From an uncultured Archangium sp. (GTDB lineage: Bacteria; Myxococcota; Myxococcia; Myxococcales; Myxococcaceae), in NCBI GenBank assembly GCA_946479335.1, contig CAMLFP010000092.1:1-15815 (forward strand): a stretch of DNA of 15,815 bases, given 5' to 3'. Every line of letters begins with the position of its first letter. The first letter of the stretch is position 1. A model generated the notes under the pieces. The model was not told the origin of the DNA and made no database searches. It saw only the letters and a program-made list of their open reading frames with translations. The translations under genes were made by a program, and so were the position numbers. Below, piece after piece: positions 7,184 through 13,903 of this stretch.

Positions 7184-8929
7184 GTGCTGAAGCTGATCAT
7201 CGAAGACGATGAAGGCCGGAAGACTGTCGTTCCTTTCACCCGGGACGAAATCACCATCGGCCGGCAGGAGGGCAACACGATTCGCCTCACGGAGCGAAAC
7301 GTGTCGCGCCGCCATGCGCGCTTGATGCGCACCAATGGCCACGTGCTCATCGAAGACCTCGGCAGCTACAACGGCATCCGCATCAACGGTGACCGCATCT
7401 CCGGGCAGGTGCAGGTGGCCGATGGCGACCTGATCCAGATCGGTGACTACGACCTCGCCTTGCAGAAAGAGGAGCAGGCCGGCGCGACCGTGCCGCTCGA
7501 CACCGCAGGCCCGCCGCCTGCGCCGCCCACGCGGAAGATGCCCGACACCTCGCTGCCCACGATGCCCGCGCTGCCGGCCATCGAAGACCCCGACGAGGGT
7601 GAGGTCGGCAAGGACGCGCCGCCGCCCATCGCCAAGCACCAGGCGACCTCCGTCATCCGCCTCGACGCGCTGGAGGCCAACCGCAAGCGCACGGTCTCCG
7701 AGATCGACGCCGCCGACGCGCCGCGGCTGGTGATTCTCAACACCGAGCTGGCCGGCCGCGAGTTCAAGTGCACGCGCACCGAGCTGAAGATCGGCCGCGT
7801 CGACGACAACGACATCGTCATCGACCACCGCTCGCTCTCGCGCACGCACTGCAAGGTGGTGCGCGAAGAGAACGGCGAGTGGCGCATCATCGACATGCAG
7901 TCGGCCAACGGCTTGATGGTCAACGGCGAGTCGTACGCGCAGGTCACGCTGCGCCCCGGCGACGTCATCGAGCTGGGCCACGTGAAGCTCAAGTTCGCCG
8001 CCGCTGGCGACGAGGTCGAAGTGCCCGCCGCGGCGTCTCCCTCCAGCGACACGCTCGCGCCCGCCACGGCCAGCAAGGTGCCCCTCATCGCCATGGGCCT
8101 CGCGATTCTGGTGCTGCTCATCGGCGGCGGGGGCTGGCTGGCGCTCAAGAGCAGCAACGACACCACGCCGAAGAAAGACCCGGCGGTGAAGACGCCCACG
8201 CCGCAGGAGAACGCGGCTGAGAAGAAGGCCGCCGCGCTCAAGGTGGCGCAGGCGAAGGTCGAAGAGGCGAAGGCCGCCGCCGCGAAGCTCGACTTCGAGG
8301 GCGCCGAGGCCGCGCTGGGCGAGGCCAAGGTGGGCGGAGAGATGCTCGCCGACGGCAAGGACGTGCTCGCGCTGCTCGCCGCGGAGAAGGACAAGCGCGC
8401 CGCGCTGCTGCAGGCCGAGAAGTTCCTCGACGCGAACAGCCTCGAGAAGGCGAAGGCGCAGCTCGCGCAGGCCTCGGGCACCCGGCTGATGAGCGAGAAG
8501 TACGACGAGCTGGCCGCGCGCCTGGAGCAGGCGACGCCGGTGAAGCCCGTCGTGAAGAACGAACCGCCGCCCAAGCCCGAGCCGAAGGTCGAGCCCAAGC
8601 CGGAGCCGAAGAACGACCCGCCGCCCACCAACACCGCCGCGCCGAAGAACTCCGAGGCCGAGACGCTGGTCACCGAGGGCACCGCCGAGATGAAGGCCGG
8701 CAACCTCGAGCGCGCGGCCATCCGCGTCGAGAAGTGCATCAAGATCGCTCCGACGTACGCCTCCTGCTACAAGCTGGGCGGCTCCGTGTACGCGCGTATC
8801 TCGCAGCGAGATCAGAGCCTGAGTGATCAGGCCAAGGCCAAGAAGTATTACCAGCGCTTCGTGGATCTGGCTTCACCCGACGACCCGGCGGTCGAGAAGG
8901 TGAAGAAGCTGCTCCAGGACGCCCAGTAG
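7184..8929 (+). CDS. Membrane protein with two FHA domains and a C-terminal TPR-like region
   Basis: A 581-residue protein. FHA domains bind phosphothreonine peptides. The first (residues 2-95) has IGRQEGNTIRL, VSRRHARL and SYNGIRING. The second (about 179-272) has IGRVDDNDIVI, LSRTHCKVV and SANGLMVNG. The Gly-Arg, Ser-Arg-x-His and Asn-Gly signatures are all present, so both should bind ligand. They are joined by a Pro-rich linker. One transmembrane helix follows (about 300-322, LIAMGLAILVLLIGGGGWLA), placing the FHA domains in the cytoplasm. An Ala/Lys/Glu-rich helical region, a Pro/Lys-rich stretch and a TPR-like end (NLERAAIRVEKCIKIAPTYA) lie on the other side. It could relay Ser/Thr-kinase signals, but no kinase is in the window. 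The response regulator starts 25 bases downstream, probably in the same operon. Start choice is by the AGAAAGG site. Confidence 0.9.
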   Translation: MLKLIIEDDEGRKTVVPFTRDEITIGRQEGNTIRLTERNVSRRHARLMRTNGHVLIEDLGSYNGIRINGDRISGQVQVADGDLIQIGDYDLALQKEEQAGATVPLDTAGPPPAPPTRKMPDTSLPTMPALPAIEDPDEGEVGKDAPPPIAKHQATSVIRLDALEANRKRTVSEIDAADAPRLVILNTELAGREFKCTRTELKIGRVDDNDIVIDHRSLSRTHCKVVREENGEWRIIDMQSANGLMVNGESYAQVTLRPGDVIELGHVKLKFAAAGDEVEVPAAASPSSDTLAPATASKVPLIAMGLAILVLLIGGGGWLALKSSNDTTPKKDPAVKTPTPQENAAEKKAAALKVAQAKVEEAKAAAAKLDFEGAEAALGEAKVGGEMLADGKDVLALLAAEKDKRAALLQAEKFLDANSLEKAKAQLAQASGTRLMSEKYDELAARLEQATPVKPVVKNEPPPKPEPKVEPKPEPKNDPPPTNTAAPKNSEAETLVTEGTAEMKAGNLERAAIRVEKCIKIAPTYASCYKLGGSVYARISQRDQSLSDQAKAKKYYQRFVDLASPDDPAVEKVKKLLQDAQ

Positions 8930-8954
8930 CGAACTCACAAGAGGGGAACGGAAC

Positions 8955-9560
8955 GTGCGCGGCTCTCAACAAGTGCGGATTCTTGTCGTGGACGACGAGT
9001 CCGATAACGCTGAACTTTTCAAGGCCCTGCTGACGAAGGAGGGCTACCTCGTCACCACGCTGCTCGACCCCACGCGCGTCATCGCGACGTTGAAGGAGGG
9101 CAACTACCACCTCGTGCTGCTCGACATGATGATGCCCAAGCTGTCGGGCACCGAGGTGCTGGAGCAGATCCGCGACCTCGACGACGACATCGCGGTCATC
9201 GTCGCCACCGGCTTCCCCACCGTCGAGACGGCCGTCGCGTCGCTCAAGCTGGCCGCCAGCGACTACGTGAAGAAGCCGGTCGAGCCCGTCGCCTTCATCG
9301 AGACCGTCAAGCGGGTGCTCGAGAAGAAGGGCATCACCCGCGACCCCGAGGCCGAGCTCCACCGCAGCATCGGCCGCTTCATCCGCGAGGGGCGCACGCG
9401 CCAGAACCTCACGCTCAAGCAGCTCGCGCGCCGCACCGGCCTCTCGGTGTCGTTGCTCTCGCAGATCGAGCGCGCCGAGTCGTCGGCGTCGATCTCCTCG
9501 CTCTACCGCATCGCCAGCGCGCTGCGCGTGCGCATGGGCGAGCTGTTCTCAGACCTGTAG
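8955..9560 (+). CDS. Response regulator with REC receiver domain and C-terminal XRE-type HTH
   Basis: A 201-residue regulator. The receiver domain (residues about 7-125) has the acidic pair DD at 13-14 (ILVVDDESDN), the phospho-acceptor Asp 57 in LVLLDMMMPKLSG, a Thr in VIVATGFPTVETAV and the conserved Lys in YVKKPVEP. A short linker leads to a Cro/C1-type helix-turn-helix (about 137-200): FIREGRTRQNLTLKQLARRT, then GLSVSLLSQIERAESSASIS. XRE domains are less usual outputs for receivers than winged helices. Start is GTG at 8955 with GAGGGG 8 bases upstream. It lies 25 bases after the FHA gene, so FHA-phosphoprotein binding and phospho-relay may act on one pathway (inference). No histidine kinase is in the window. 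Its stop is 6 bases from that of amrS on the other strand. Confidence 0.92.
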   Translation: MRGSQQVRILVVDDESDNAELFKALLTKEGYLVTTLLDPTRVIATLKEGNYHLVLLDMMMPKLSGTEVLEQIRDLDDDIAVIVATGFPTVETAVASLKLAASDYVKKPVEPVAFIETVKRVLEKKGITRDPEAELHRSIGRFIREGRTRQNLTLKQLARRTGLSVSLLSQIERAESSASISSLYRIASALRVRMGELFSDL

Positions 9561-9566
9561 CGGGTC

Positions 9567-10622
9567 TCAGAGGGCGACGGGCAGCCGCCGCCGTCCCCAC
9601 TCGCCGGGCGCGACGTCGAACTCCCCGGCGACCTTCTGCGCGCACTTCAGGCACCGGCCGTCGCTCGACACGCGGTACGCGCGCAGCTCGTACCAGTCGC
9701 GCTCGATGAGCGCCGTGCCGCACCCCGCGCAGAACGTGGTGTCGCCTTCGGGGTCGTGCGTGTTGCCCGTGTAGACGTACCGGAGGCCCGCCTGCATCGC
9801 CTGCCGCCGCGCACGCTGGAGCGTCTCTCGCGGCGTCGCCGGCACGTCGCGCATCTTGAAGTCGGGGTGGAAGCCCGAGAAGTGCAGCGGCACGTGGGGC
9901 CCCAACTTCTCCACCACCCACTCCGACAGCTTCGCCACCTCGGCCTCGCTGTCGTTGTGCCCGGGGATGAGCAGCGTCGTCACCTCGGTCCACACCTTCG
10001 TCTCGTGCACCAGGTACTCCAGCGTCTCCAGCACCGGCTGGAGGTGCGCGAAGGTGATGCGCCGGTAGAAGTCTTCGGTGAAGGCCTTCAGGTCGATGTT
10101 GGCTGCGTCCAACACGCTCGCGAACTCGCGCCGCGGCGCCTCGCGCACGTAGCCGGCCGACACCGCCACCGTCTTCACCCCGCGTTCGCGGCACGCCCGG
10201 GCGACGTCGATGGCGTACTCCGCGAAGATGACCGGGTCGTTGTAGGTGAAGGCCACTGACTTGACGCCCAGCTGCTGCGCGCGCTCCGCGATGGCCTCCG
10301 GCGACGCCTGGTCGGAGAGGCGCTCCCACTCGGTGGCCTTGGAGATGTCCCAGTTCTGACAGAAGCGGCAGCCGAGGTTGCAGCCCGCGGTGCCGAACGA
10401 GAGCACCGCGCTCCCGGGGAAGAAGTGGTTGAGCGGCTTCTTCTCGATGGGGTCGACGCAGAAGCCGGAGCTGCGCCCCCAGGTGGTGAGCACCAGCTCG
10501 TCGCCTTCACGCGCGCGCACGAAGCAGAAGCCGCGCTGGCCCTCGTGCAGCTTGCAGTCGCGCGGGCACACGTCGCACTGCACGCGCCCATCGTCGAGCC
10601 GATGCCACCATCGCGCCTTCAT
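9567..10622 (-). CDS. amrS: AmmeMemoRadiSam system radical SAM enzyme
   Basis: A 351-residue radical SAM protein. The [4Fe-4S] motif CNLGCRFCQNWDIS gives Cys 81, 85 and 88 (CX3CX2C). An N-terminal cysteine cluster (CDVCPRDCKL, Cys 16/19/23, then Cys 33) is typical of AmrS and of pyruvate-formate-lyase-activating relatives. The middle holds VAFTYNDPVIFAEYA and NIDLKAFTEDFYRRI. The C-terminus carries two CxxC pairs (298/301 and 324/327), a likely zinc-ribbon-like module. The family makes a 5'-deoxyadenosyl radical from S-adenosylmethionine, but its substrate is not established. The ATG at 10622 overlaps the TGA of amrA (ATGA), so the two genes are translationally coupled. It is the last gene of the trxB-amrB-amrA-amrS series. 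Confidence 0.93.
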   Translation of the reverse strand: MKARWWHRLDDGRVQCDVCPRDCKLHEGQRGFCFVRAREGDELVLTTWGRSSGFCVDPIEKKPLNHFFPGSAVLSFGTAGCNLGCRFCQNWDISKATEWERLSDQASPEAIAERAQQLGVKSVAFTYNDPVIFAEYAIDVARACRERGVKTVAVSAGYVREAPRREFASVLDAANIDLKAFTEDFYRRITFAHLQPVLETLEYLVHETKVWTEVTTLLIPGHNDSEAEVAKLSEWVVEKLGPHVPLHFSGFHPDFKMRDVPATPRETLQRARRQAMQAGLRYVYTGNTHDPEGDTTFCAGCGTALIERDWYELRAYRVSSDGRCLKCAQKVAGEFDVAPGEWGRRRLPVAL

Positions 10623-11152
10623 GACGAGACGACCTCGGCGGTGAAGCGCTCGACGCGCGTGCCCGGCAGCCACGTCGGCGGCAGGCCGGCCTTGCGCTTG
10701 AGCTGCGCGAGGAAGTCGCGCGGGTCCGGCAGCTCCTTCCACACCTCGGGGATGAAGACGCCGCTGCGGTGGCCGAGCGTGAGCACCACGCCGTCGACGC
10801 CGGGCCGCAGCGCCGCCAGCGCCTCTTCTTCAGTCGACACGTCCAGCGGCTCCAGCGGCGACAACACGGAGATCTCCAGCTCCAACTCCGGGAGTTCGTC
10901 GCGCGTGAGCGGCGGGAAGCGCGTGTCTTCAAAGGCCGCCGCGCGCGCCGCGTGCCGCACGGCCTCGAACAACGAGAACCGCGGGCTCAACTGGCCGATG
11001 CAGCCGCGCAGCGCGCCGTGCTTCTTCAAGGTCACGAACACCGCGCGCTTCTCGTCGAGCCACGCCTCGCGCGGCGGCGAACCTGGCGAGGCCCCGAAGC
11101 CCTCGTCGATGGCCGCGCGCGCGATGGAGAGCAACACCTCGCCGGGCGTCAT
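10619..11152 (-). CDS. amrA: AmmeMemoRadiSam system protein A (AMMECR1 domain)
   Basis: A 177-residue protein filled by one AMMECR1 domain, the usual size for the stand-alone bacterial form. The signature is GALRGCIGQLSPRFSLFEAV, where LRGCIG is the near-invariant family motif. It is followed by AAFEDTRFPPLTRDEL, LELEISVLSPLEPL, VDGVVLTLGHRSGVFIPEVW and DFLAQLKRKAGLP, all in canonical order. The conserved Cys of LRGCIG has been suggested as functionally important, but the activity is unknown. The ATG at 11152 overlaps the stop of amrB (ATGA) and has the strong site AAGGAGG 6 bases upstream, inside amrB. Confidence 0.94.
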   Translation of the reverse strand: MTPGEVLLSIARAAIDEGFGASPGSPPREAWLDEKRAVFVTLKKHGALRGCIGQLSPRFSLFEAVRHAARAAAFEDTRFPPLTRDELPELELEISVLSPLEPLDVSTEEEALAALRPGVDGVVLTLGHRSGVFIPEVWKELPDPRDFLAQLKRKAGLPPTWLPGTRVERFTAEVVSS

Positions 11153-11964
11153 CTCGCGCCTCCTTCGCAGAACGCGAACGCGCCGTAGCCGACGACGCGC
11201 GAGCGATCTCCCGCGGTGTCTCCGGAGTTGCGCAGGTCGAGCACTGTCGGGGTCAGCCCGTGCCGCTTCGCCGCCAGCAGCGCGCCGCCGAGCGGGTACG
11301 TGCCGCACGCGCGGTCGCCATCGAGCTCCGCGGCGTCGCAGCGCAAGATCATCCGCGCCGTGTCGCCGTCGACCTGCTTCGCCTCGCTCCACGGGAGGTA
11401 GTGCGAGAGATCCGACGAGATGACGATGAGCGTCTCCGGCCCGCCCCACACCGCGTCGAGCAGCGCGGCGACGTCACCCGCATCCACCTGCCCCACGCAC
11501 AGCGGCAACACCGAAAACGCGCCCAACGCGCGCTGGAGAAACGGCAGGTGCACCTCCAGCGAGTGCTCTCGTGCGTGCGCGCGTGCGTCGTCGAACACGA
11601 AGTCAAAGCCGCGCGCGACCGAGACGAGCTCTTCATCCACCGGCACGGCTCCGAGCGGCGTCTCCAGCGCGCGCGCCGCCGGCAACGCCACGCCGCGAAA
11701 GCCCACGGTGTGCGCCGGCCCCAGCAACACCACGCGCGAGGGCTTCGGCGCGAGGTTCTCCAGCAACCGGTAGGCGCTGGCGGCGATCGGCCCTGAATAG
11801 ACGTACCCGGCGTGCGGAGCGATCAGCAGCTTCGGCGTGAGCTTCCGCGGCGCCGCGTTCGCCAGCAGCGCGTCGACCTCCGCGCGCAGCGAAGCCGCGT
11901 CGCCCGGGTAGAAGGCGCCGGCGACCGCAGCGGGTCGCACAGGCTGATCAGCAGAAGGTCTCAC
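11149..11964 (-). CDS. amrB: AmmeMemoRadiSam system protein B (MEMO family)
   Basis: A MEMO-family protein, related to non-haem iron extradiol dioxygenases and to human MEMO1. The family segments are in order: RPAAVAGAFYPGD, LLIAPHAGYVYSG, VVLLGPAHTVGF, REHSLEVHLPFLQRAL, VISSDLSHYLPW and ACGTYPLGGALLAA. The two His residues (PHAGY, PAH) and the Cys of ACG match positions reported as metal ligands in MEMO1. The start is uncertain. GTG 11964 gives 271 residues and fits the family, which usually begins a few residues before PAVAG; GTG 12003 would add 13 residues and GTG 11940 would remove 8. None has a well-spaced Shine-Dalgarno site. It follows trxB by about 80 bases on the same strand. Confidence 0.92.
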   Translation of the reverse strand: MRPSADQPVRPAAVAGAFYPGDAASLRAEVDALLANAAPRKLTPKLLIAPHAGYVYSGPIAASAYRLLENLAPKPSRVVLLGPAHTVGFRGVALPAARALETPLGAVPVDEELVSVARGFDFVFDDARAHAREHSLEVHLPFLQRALGAFSVLPLCVGQVDAGDVAALLDAVWGGPETLIVISSDLSHYLPWSEAKQVDGDTARMILRCDAAELDGDRACGTYPLGGALLAAKRHGLTPTVLDLRNSGDTAGDRSRVVGYGAFAFCEGGAR

Positions 11965-12045
11965 CTCCCCTGCGTACAGCAGGAAATCGCGCACACAACC
12001 CACGGCCCCCGCACGTCGGAGAGGCCGCGCGTCACGCGTGCGTCA

Positions 12046-12999
12046 TCAGAGCCCGTGCTCGGTCATCCACCGTTCGGCTTCGATGGCGGCCATGCACCCG
12101 GTGCCCGCGGCGGTAATCGCCTGGCGGTACGTCGAGTCGGCCACGTCGCCGGCCGCGAAGATGCCCTCGACCGAGGTCTTCGTGGTGCCCGGCTGCACCC
12201 AGAGGTAGCCGTTGGGCTGGAGCTTCAAGCTGTCCTTGAACAACTCGGTGGTGGGCTGGTGGCCGATGGCGACGAACACGCCGTTGGTCTCCACCTGCTT
12301 CGCGTCGCCGGTCTTCAGGTTCTTCACCACCGCGCCCGTGACGCCCTTCTCGTTGCCGACGATCTCTTCGATCGCCGAGTCCCACAGGAACTTGATCTTC
12401 GGGTTCTGGAGCGCGCGCTCCTGCATGATCTTCGAGGCGCGCAGCGTGTCGCGGCGGTGCACCACGGTGACGCTGGCGCACAGCTTCGAGAGGTAGTTGG
12501 CCTCCTCCATCGCGGTGTCGCCGCCGCCCACCACCATCACGTGCTGGTTGCGGAAGAAGAAGCCGTCGCAGGTCGCGCACGCCGAGACGCCGCGGTTCAT
12601 GAACGGCTCCTCGCCCTTCACGTTGAGCCACTTCGCCGACGCGCCGGTAGCGATGATGACCGTCTCCGCTTCGTATTCCTTCGACTCGCCCTTCACGCGG
12701 AAGGGGCGCTTGCTGGTGTCGAGCGTGAGCACGTTCTCCATGTGGACGACGGTGCCGAAGCGCTCGGCCTGCTTCTGGAAGTGCTCCATCAACTCCGGGC
12801 CGGTCACACCGGTGGGAAAGCCGGGGTAGTTCTCGACTTCGGTGGTGATCATCAACTGTCCGCCGGGCACGCGCCGCGCGTCAGCCTCCGCGGGGCCGCC
12901 GGCGAACACCACGGGGGCCAGGTTGGCGCGCGCCGCGTAGATGGCCGCCGTGTAGCCAGCGGGGCCAGAGCCGATGATGACAACCTTGCGCTTCTCCAT
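12046..12999 (-). CDS. trxB: Thioredoxin-disulfide reductase
   Basis: A 317-residue flavoprotein that uses NADPH to reduce thioredoxin. The FAD-binding motif is at the N-terminus (VVIIGSGPAGYTAAIYAARA), followed by ENYPGFPTG. The redox-active pair is Cys 141 and Cys 144 in ACATCDGF. The NADPH-binding motif is VVGGGDTAMEEA, with VVHRRDTLRAS after it. The second FAD motif is GIFAAGDVADSTYRQ near the end. Length and order are those of bacterial TrxB. The ATG at 12999 has AAGGAG 7 bases upstream, one of the best ribosome binding sites here. It is the first gene of a same-strand run into the amr genes. Whether trxB and amr share a transcript cannot be told from sequence. Confidence 0.95.
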   Translation of the reverse strand: MEKRKVVIIGSGPAGYTAAIYAARANLAPVVFAGGPAEADARRVPGGQLMITTEVENYPGFPTGVTGPELMEHFQKQAERFGTVVHMENVLTLDTSKRPFRVKGESKEYEAETVIIATGASAKWLNVKGEEPFMNRGVSACATCDGFFFRNQHVMVVGGGDTAMEEANYLSKLCASVTVVHRRDTLRASKIMQERALQNPKIKFLWDSAIEEIVGNEKGVTGAVVKNLKTGDAKQVETNGVFVAIGHQPTTELFKDSLKLQPNGYLWVQPGTTKTSVEGIFAAGDVADSTYRQAITAAGTGCMAAIEAERWMTEHGL

Positions 13000-13006
13000 G
13001 TGCGTT

Positions 13007-13029
13007 CTCCTTCAATGCCTGCGAAGGCA
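13007..13029 (-). promoter_or_regulatory. trxB leader: ribosome binding site with adjacent small hairpin
   Basis: AAGGAG lies at 13007-13012 on the minus strand. Just upstream is a 5-base perfect inverted repeat TGCCT / AGGCA (13016-13029) with a 4-base loop. In the trxB mRNA the hairpin would end 3 bases before the ribosome binding site. A TAGTTT hexamer about 10 bases further upstream could be the -10 element. The hairpin is short and its role is speculative. Confidence 0.4.
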
Positions 13030-13058
13030 ACAAACTAATGACCACCGGGGCCCTGTGC

Positions 13059-13065
13059 TACGACT
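13059..13065 (+). promoter_or_regulatory. Candidate promoter element of the second cyclic-nucleotide-binding gene
   Basis: GTGCTACGACT ends 9 bases before ATG 13075 and has no ribosome binding site after it. It shares the GCTA core with other start-proximal motifs here. TACGACT is one base longer than a strict TANNNT, so the match is imperfect. Confidence 0.3.
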
Positions 13066-13074
13066 CATCGGGCG

Positions 13075-13542
13075 ATGGATGTCGAAATCCTCAAGAAGGT
13101 GGCGCTGTTCGACGGCATGACGTCAGCGCAGCTGCGCAAGCTGGCCGCGGCGCTCCGCGAAGTGAAGTTCCCCGGCGGCGCGCACATCTTCAAGGAAGGC
13201 ACCGAAGGCACCTCGATGTTCATCATCTCCGAGGGCAAGGTGCGCATCTCGAAGATGGTGCCCGGCATCGGTGAAGAGGCGCTCGCCATCCTCGAGCGCG
13301 GCCAGTACTTCGGGGAGATGTCGCTCATCGAAGAGGGCCCGCGCAGCGCCGACGCCATCGCCCACACCTCCTGCACGCTCTACGAGCTCTCGCGCGAGAA
13401 GCTCGACGAGGTGATGTTCACCGACAAGGAGCTGGCCTCGACCCTGCTGTGGACCTTCGTTCGCACCCTGTCGGCGCGCCTGCGCGAGACCAACGACAAG
13501 ATCCGCGCGTTCTTCGCGCTCAGCTCGTTCGGCCCGCGCTGA
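13075..13542 (+). CDS. Cyclic-nucleotide-binding domain protein without a DNA-binding domain
   Basis: A 155-residue protein consisting of one Crp-type nucleotide-binding domain. A start helix (MDVEILKKVALFDGMTSAQL) leads into the beta-roll, with FKEGTEGTSMFIISEGKVRI and ILERGQYFGEMSLIEEGPRS. The phosphate-binding cassette FGEMSLIEEGPRSADAIA is close to the classical FGE...RSA consensus, so ligand binding is more likely than in the first such protein. A C-terminal helix follows (LLWTFVRTLSARLRETNDKI). No helix-turn-helix or enzyme domain is present. It is divergent from trxB, with 75 bases between starts, and its stop is 3 bases from that of the small lipoprotein gene on the other strand. ATG 13075 begins the domain; no ribosome binding site is visible. 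Confidence 0.88.
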   Translation: MDVEILKKVALFDGMTSAQLRKLAAALREVKFPGGAHIFKEGTEGTSMFIISEGKVRISKMVPGIGEEALAILERGQYFGEMSLIEEGPRSADAIAHTSCTLYELSREKLDEVMFTDKELASTLLWTFVRTLSARLRETNDKIRAFFALSSFGPR

Positions 13543-13545
13543 CCA

Positions 13546-13869
13546 TCAGCGGCTGCAGACGTCGTCGCTGTTGCACTTCGAGTACACGCTCAAATAGTCG
13601 AGGAGCCCGCTGCACGATTGGTCCTCGAGCGCGTGGTAGCAGGCCGTGAGCGCGTTCTCGTCGATGTGCCCGTCACAGTCAGCCGAGGGGAACGTCTTGA
13701 GCCACGCGGCGCGCTGGTCGGTCATGCAGTCGTCGTACGACGAGTAGGTCTCGCCCGAGCCGATGTGCCCGCACTGCTTGTACCACTCGCAGCTCCGCTG
13801 GGCGGCGCCTTCAACCGCGGAGCAGCCGGCCAACACCGACAACAACAGCAACGTCGTGAGTCTCTTCAT
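13546..13869 (-). CDS. Small eight-cysteine lipoprotein of unknown function
   Basis: A 107-residue predicted lipoprotein with a clear signal peptide and lipobox (MKRLTTLLLLSVLAGC, lipidated Cys 16). The mature part has eight further cysteines (27, 33, 48, 65, 77, 86, 99, 105), enough for four disulfide bonds, with aromatic residues such as CEWYKQC and AWLKTFPSADC. I do not recognise a named family, though small cysteine-rich lipoproteins of this look are common in myxobacteria. The ATG at 13869 was chosen over an upstream in-frame start at 13944 because it starts the signal peptide exactly. It lies 34 bases downstream of the comM stop. A TATGCA hexamer 6 bases before the ATG suggests its own promoter. 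Confidence 0.8.
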   Translation of the reverse strand: MKRLTTLLLLSVLAGCSAVEGAAQRSCEWYKQCGHIGSGETYSSYDDCMTDQRAAWLKTFPSADCDGHIDENALTACYHALEDQSCSGLLDYLSVYSKCNSDDVCSR

Positions 13870-13875
13870 GCGGTC

Positions 13876-13881
13876 TGCATA
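13876..13881 (-). promoter_or_regulatory. Weak candidate -10 element of the small lipoprotein gene
   Basis: On the minus strand TATGCA is followed by 6 bases and ATG 13869. There is no ribosome binding site in between. It is the fifth start-proximal TA hexamer in the window but lacks the GCTA core and the final T. Confidence 0.25.
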
Positions 13882-13903
13882 CGTCAGCGGCGGCGCTTTG
13901 CCA

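Noticed and set aside
9551..9567. Hairpin AGACC/GGTCT between two convergent stop codons as a bidirectional terminator
   Set aside because: The stem is only 5 bases with a 7-base loop and there is no T-rich tract on either strand.
11812..13038. A 408-codon open frame on the plus strand opposite trxB
   Set aside because: It covers a fully intact thioredoxin reductase on the minus strand and shows only antisense-type composition.
13007..13074. Possible riboswitch in the trxB leader
   Set aside because: The leader has only a 5-base hairpin before the ribosome binding site. The region is too short for a known aptamer and I see none of their conserved cores.
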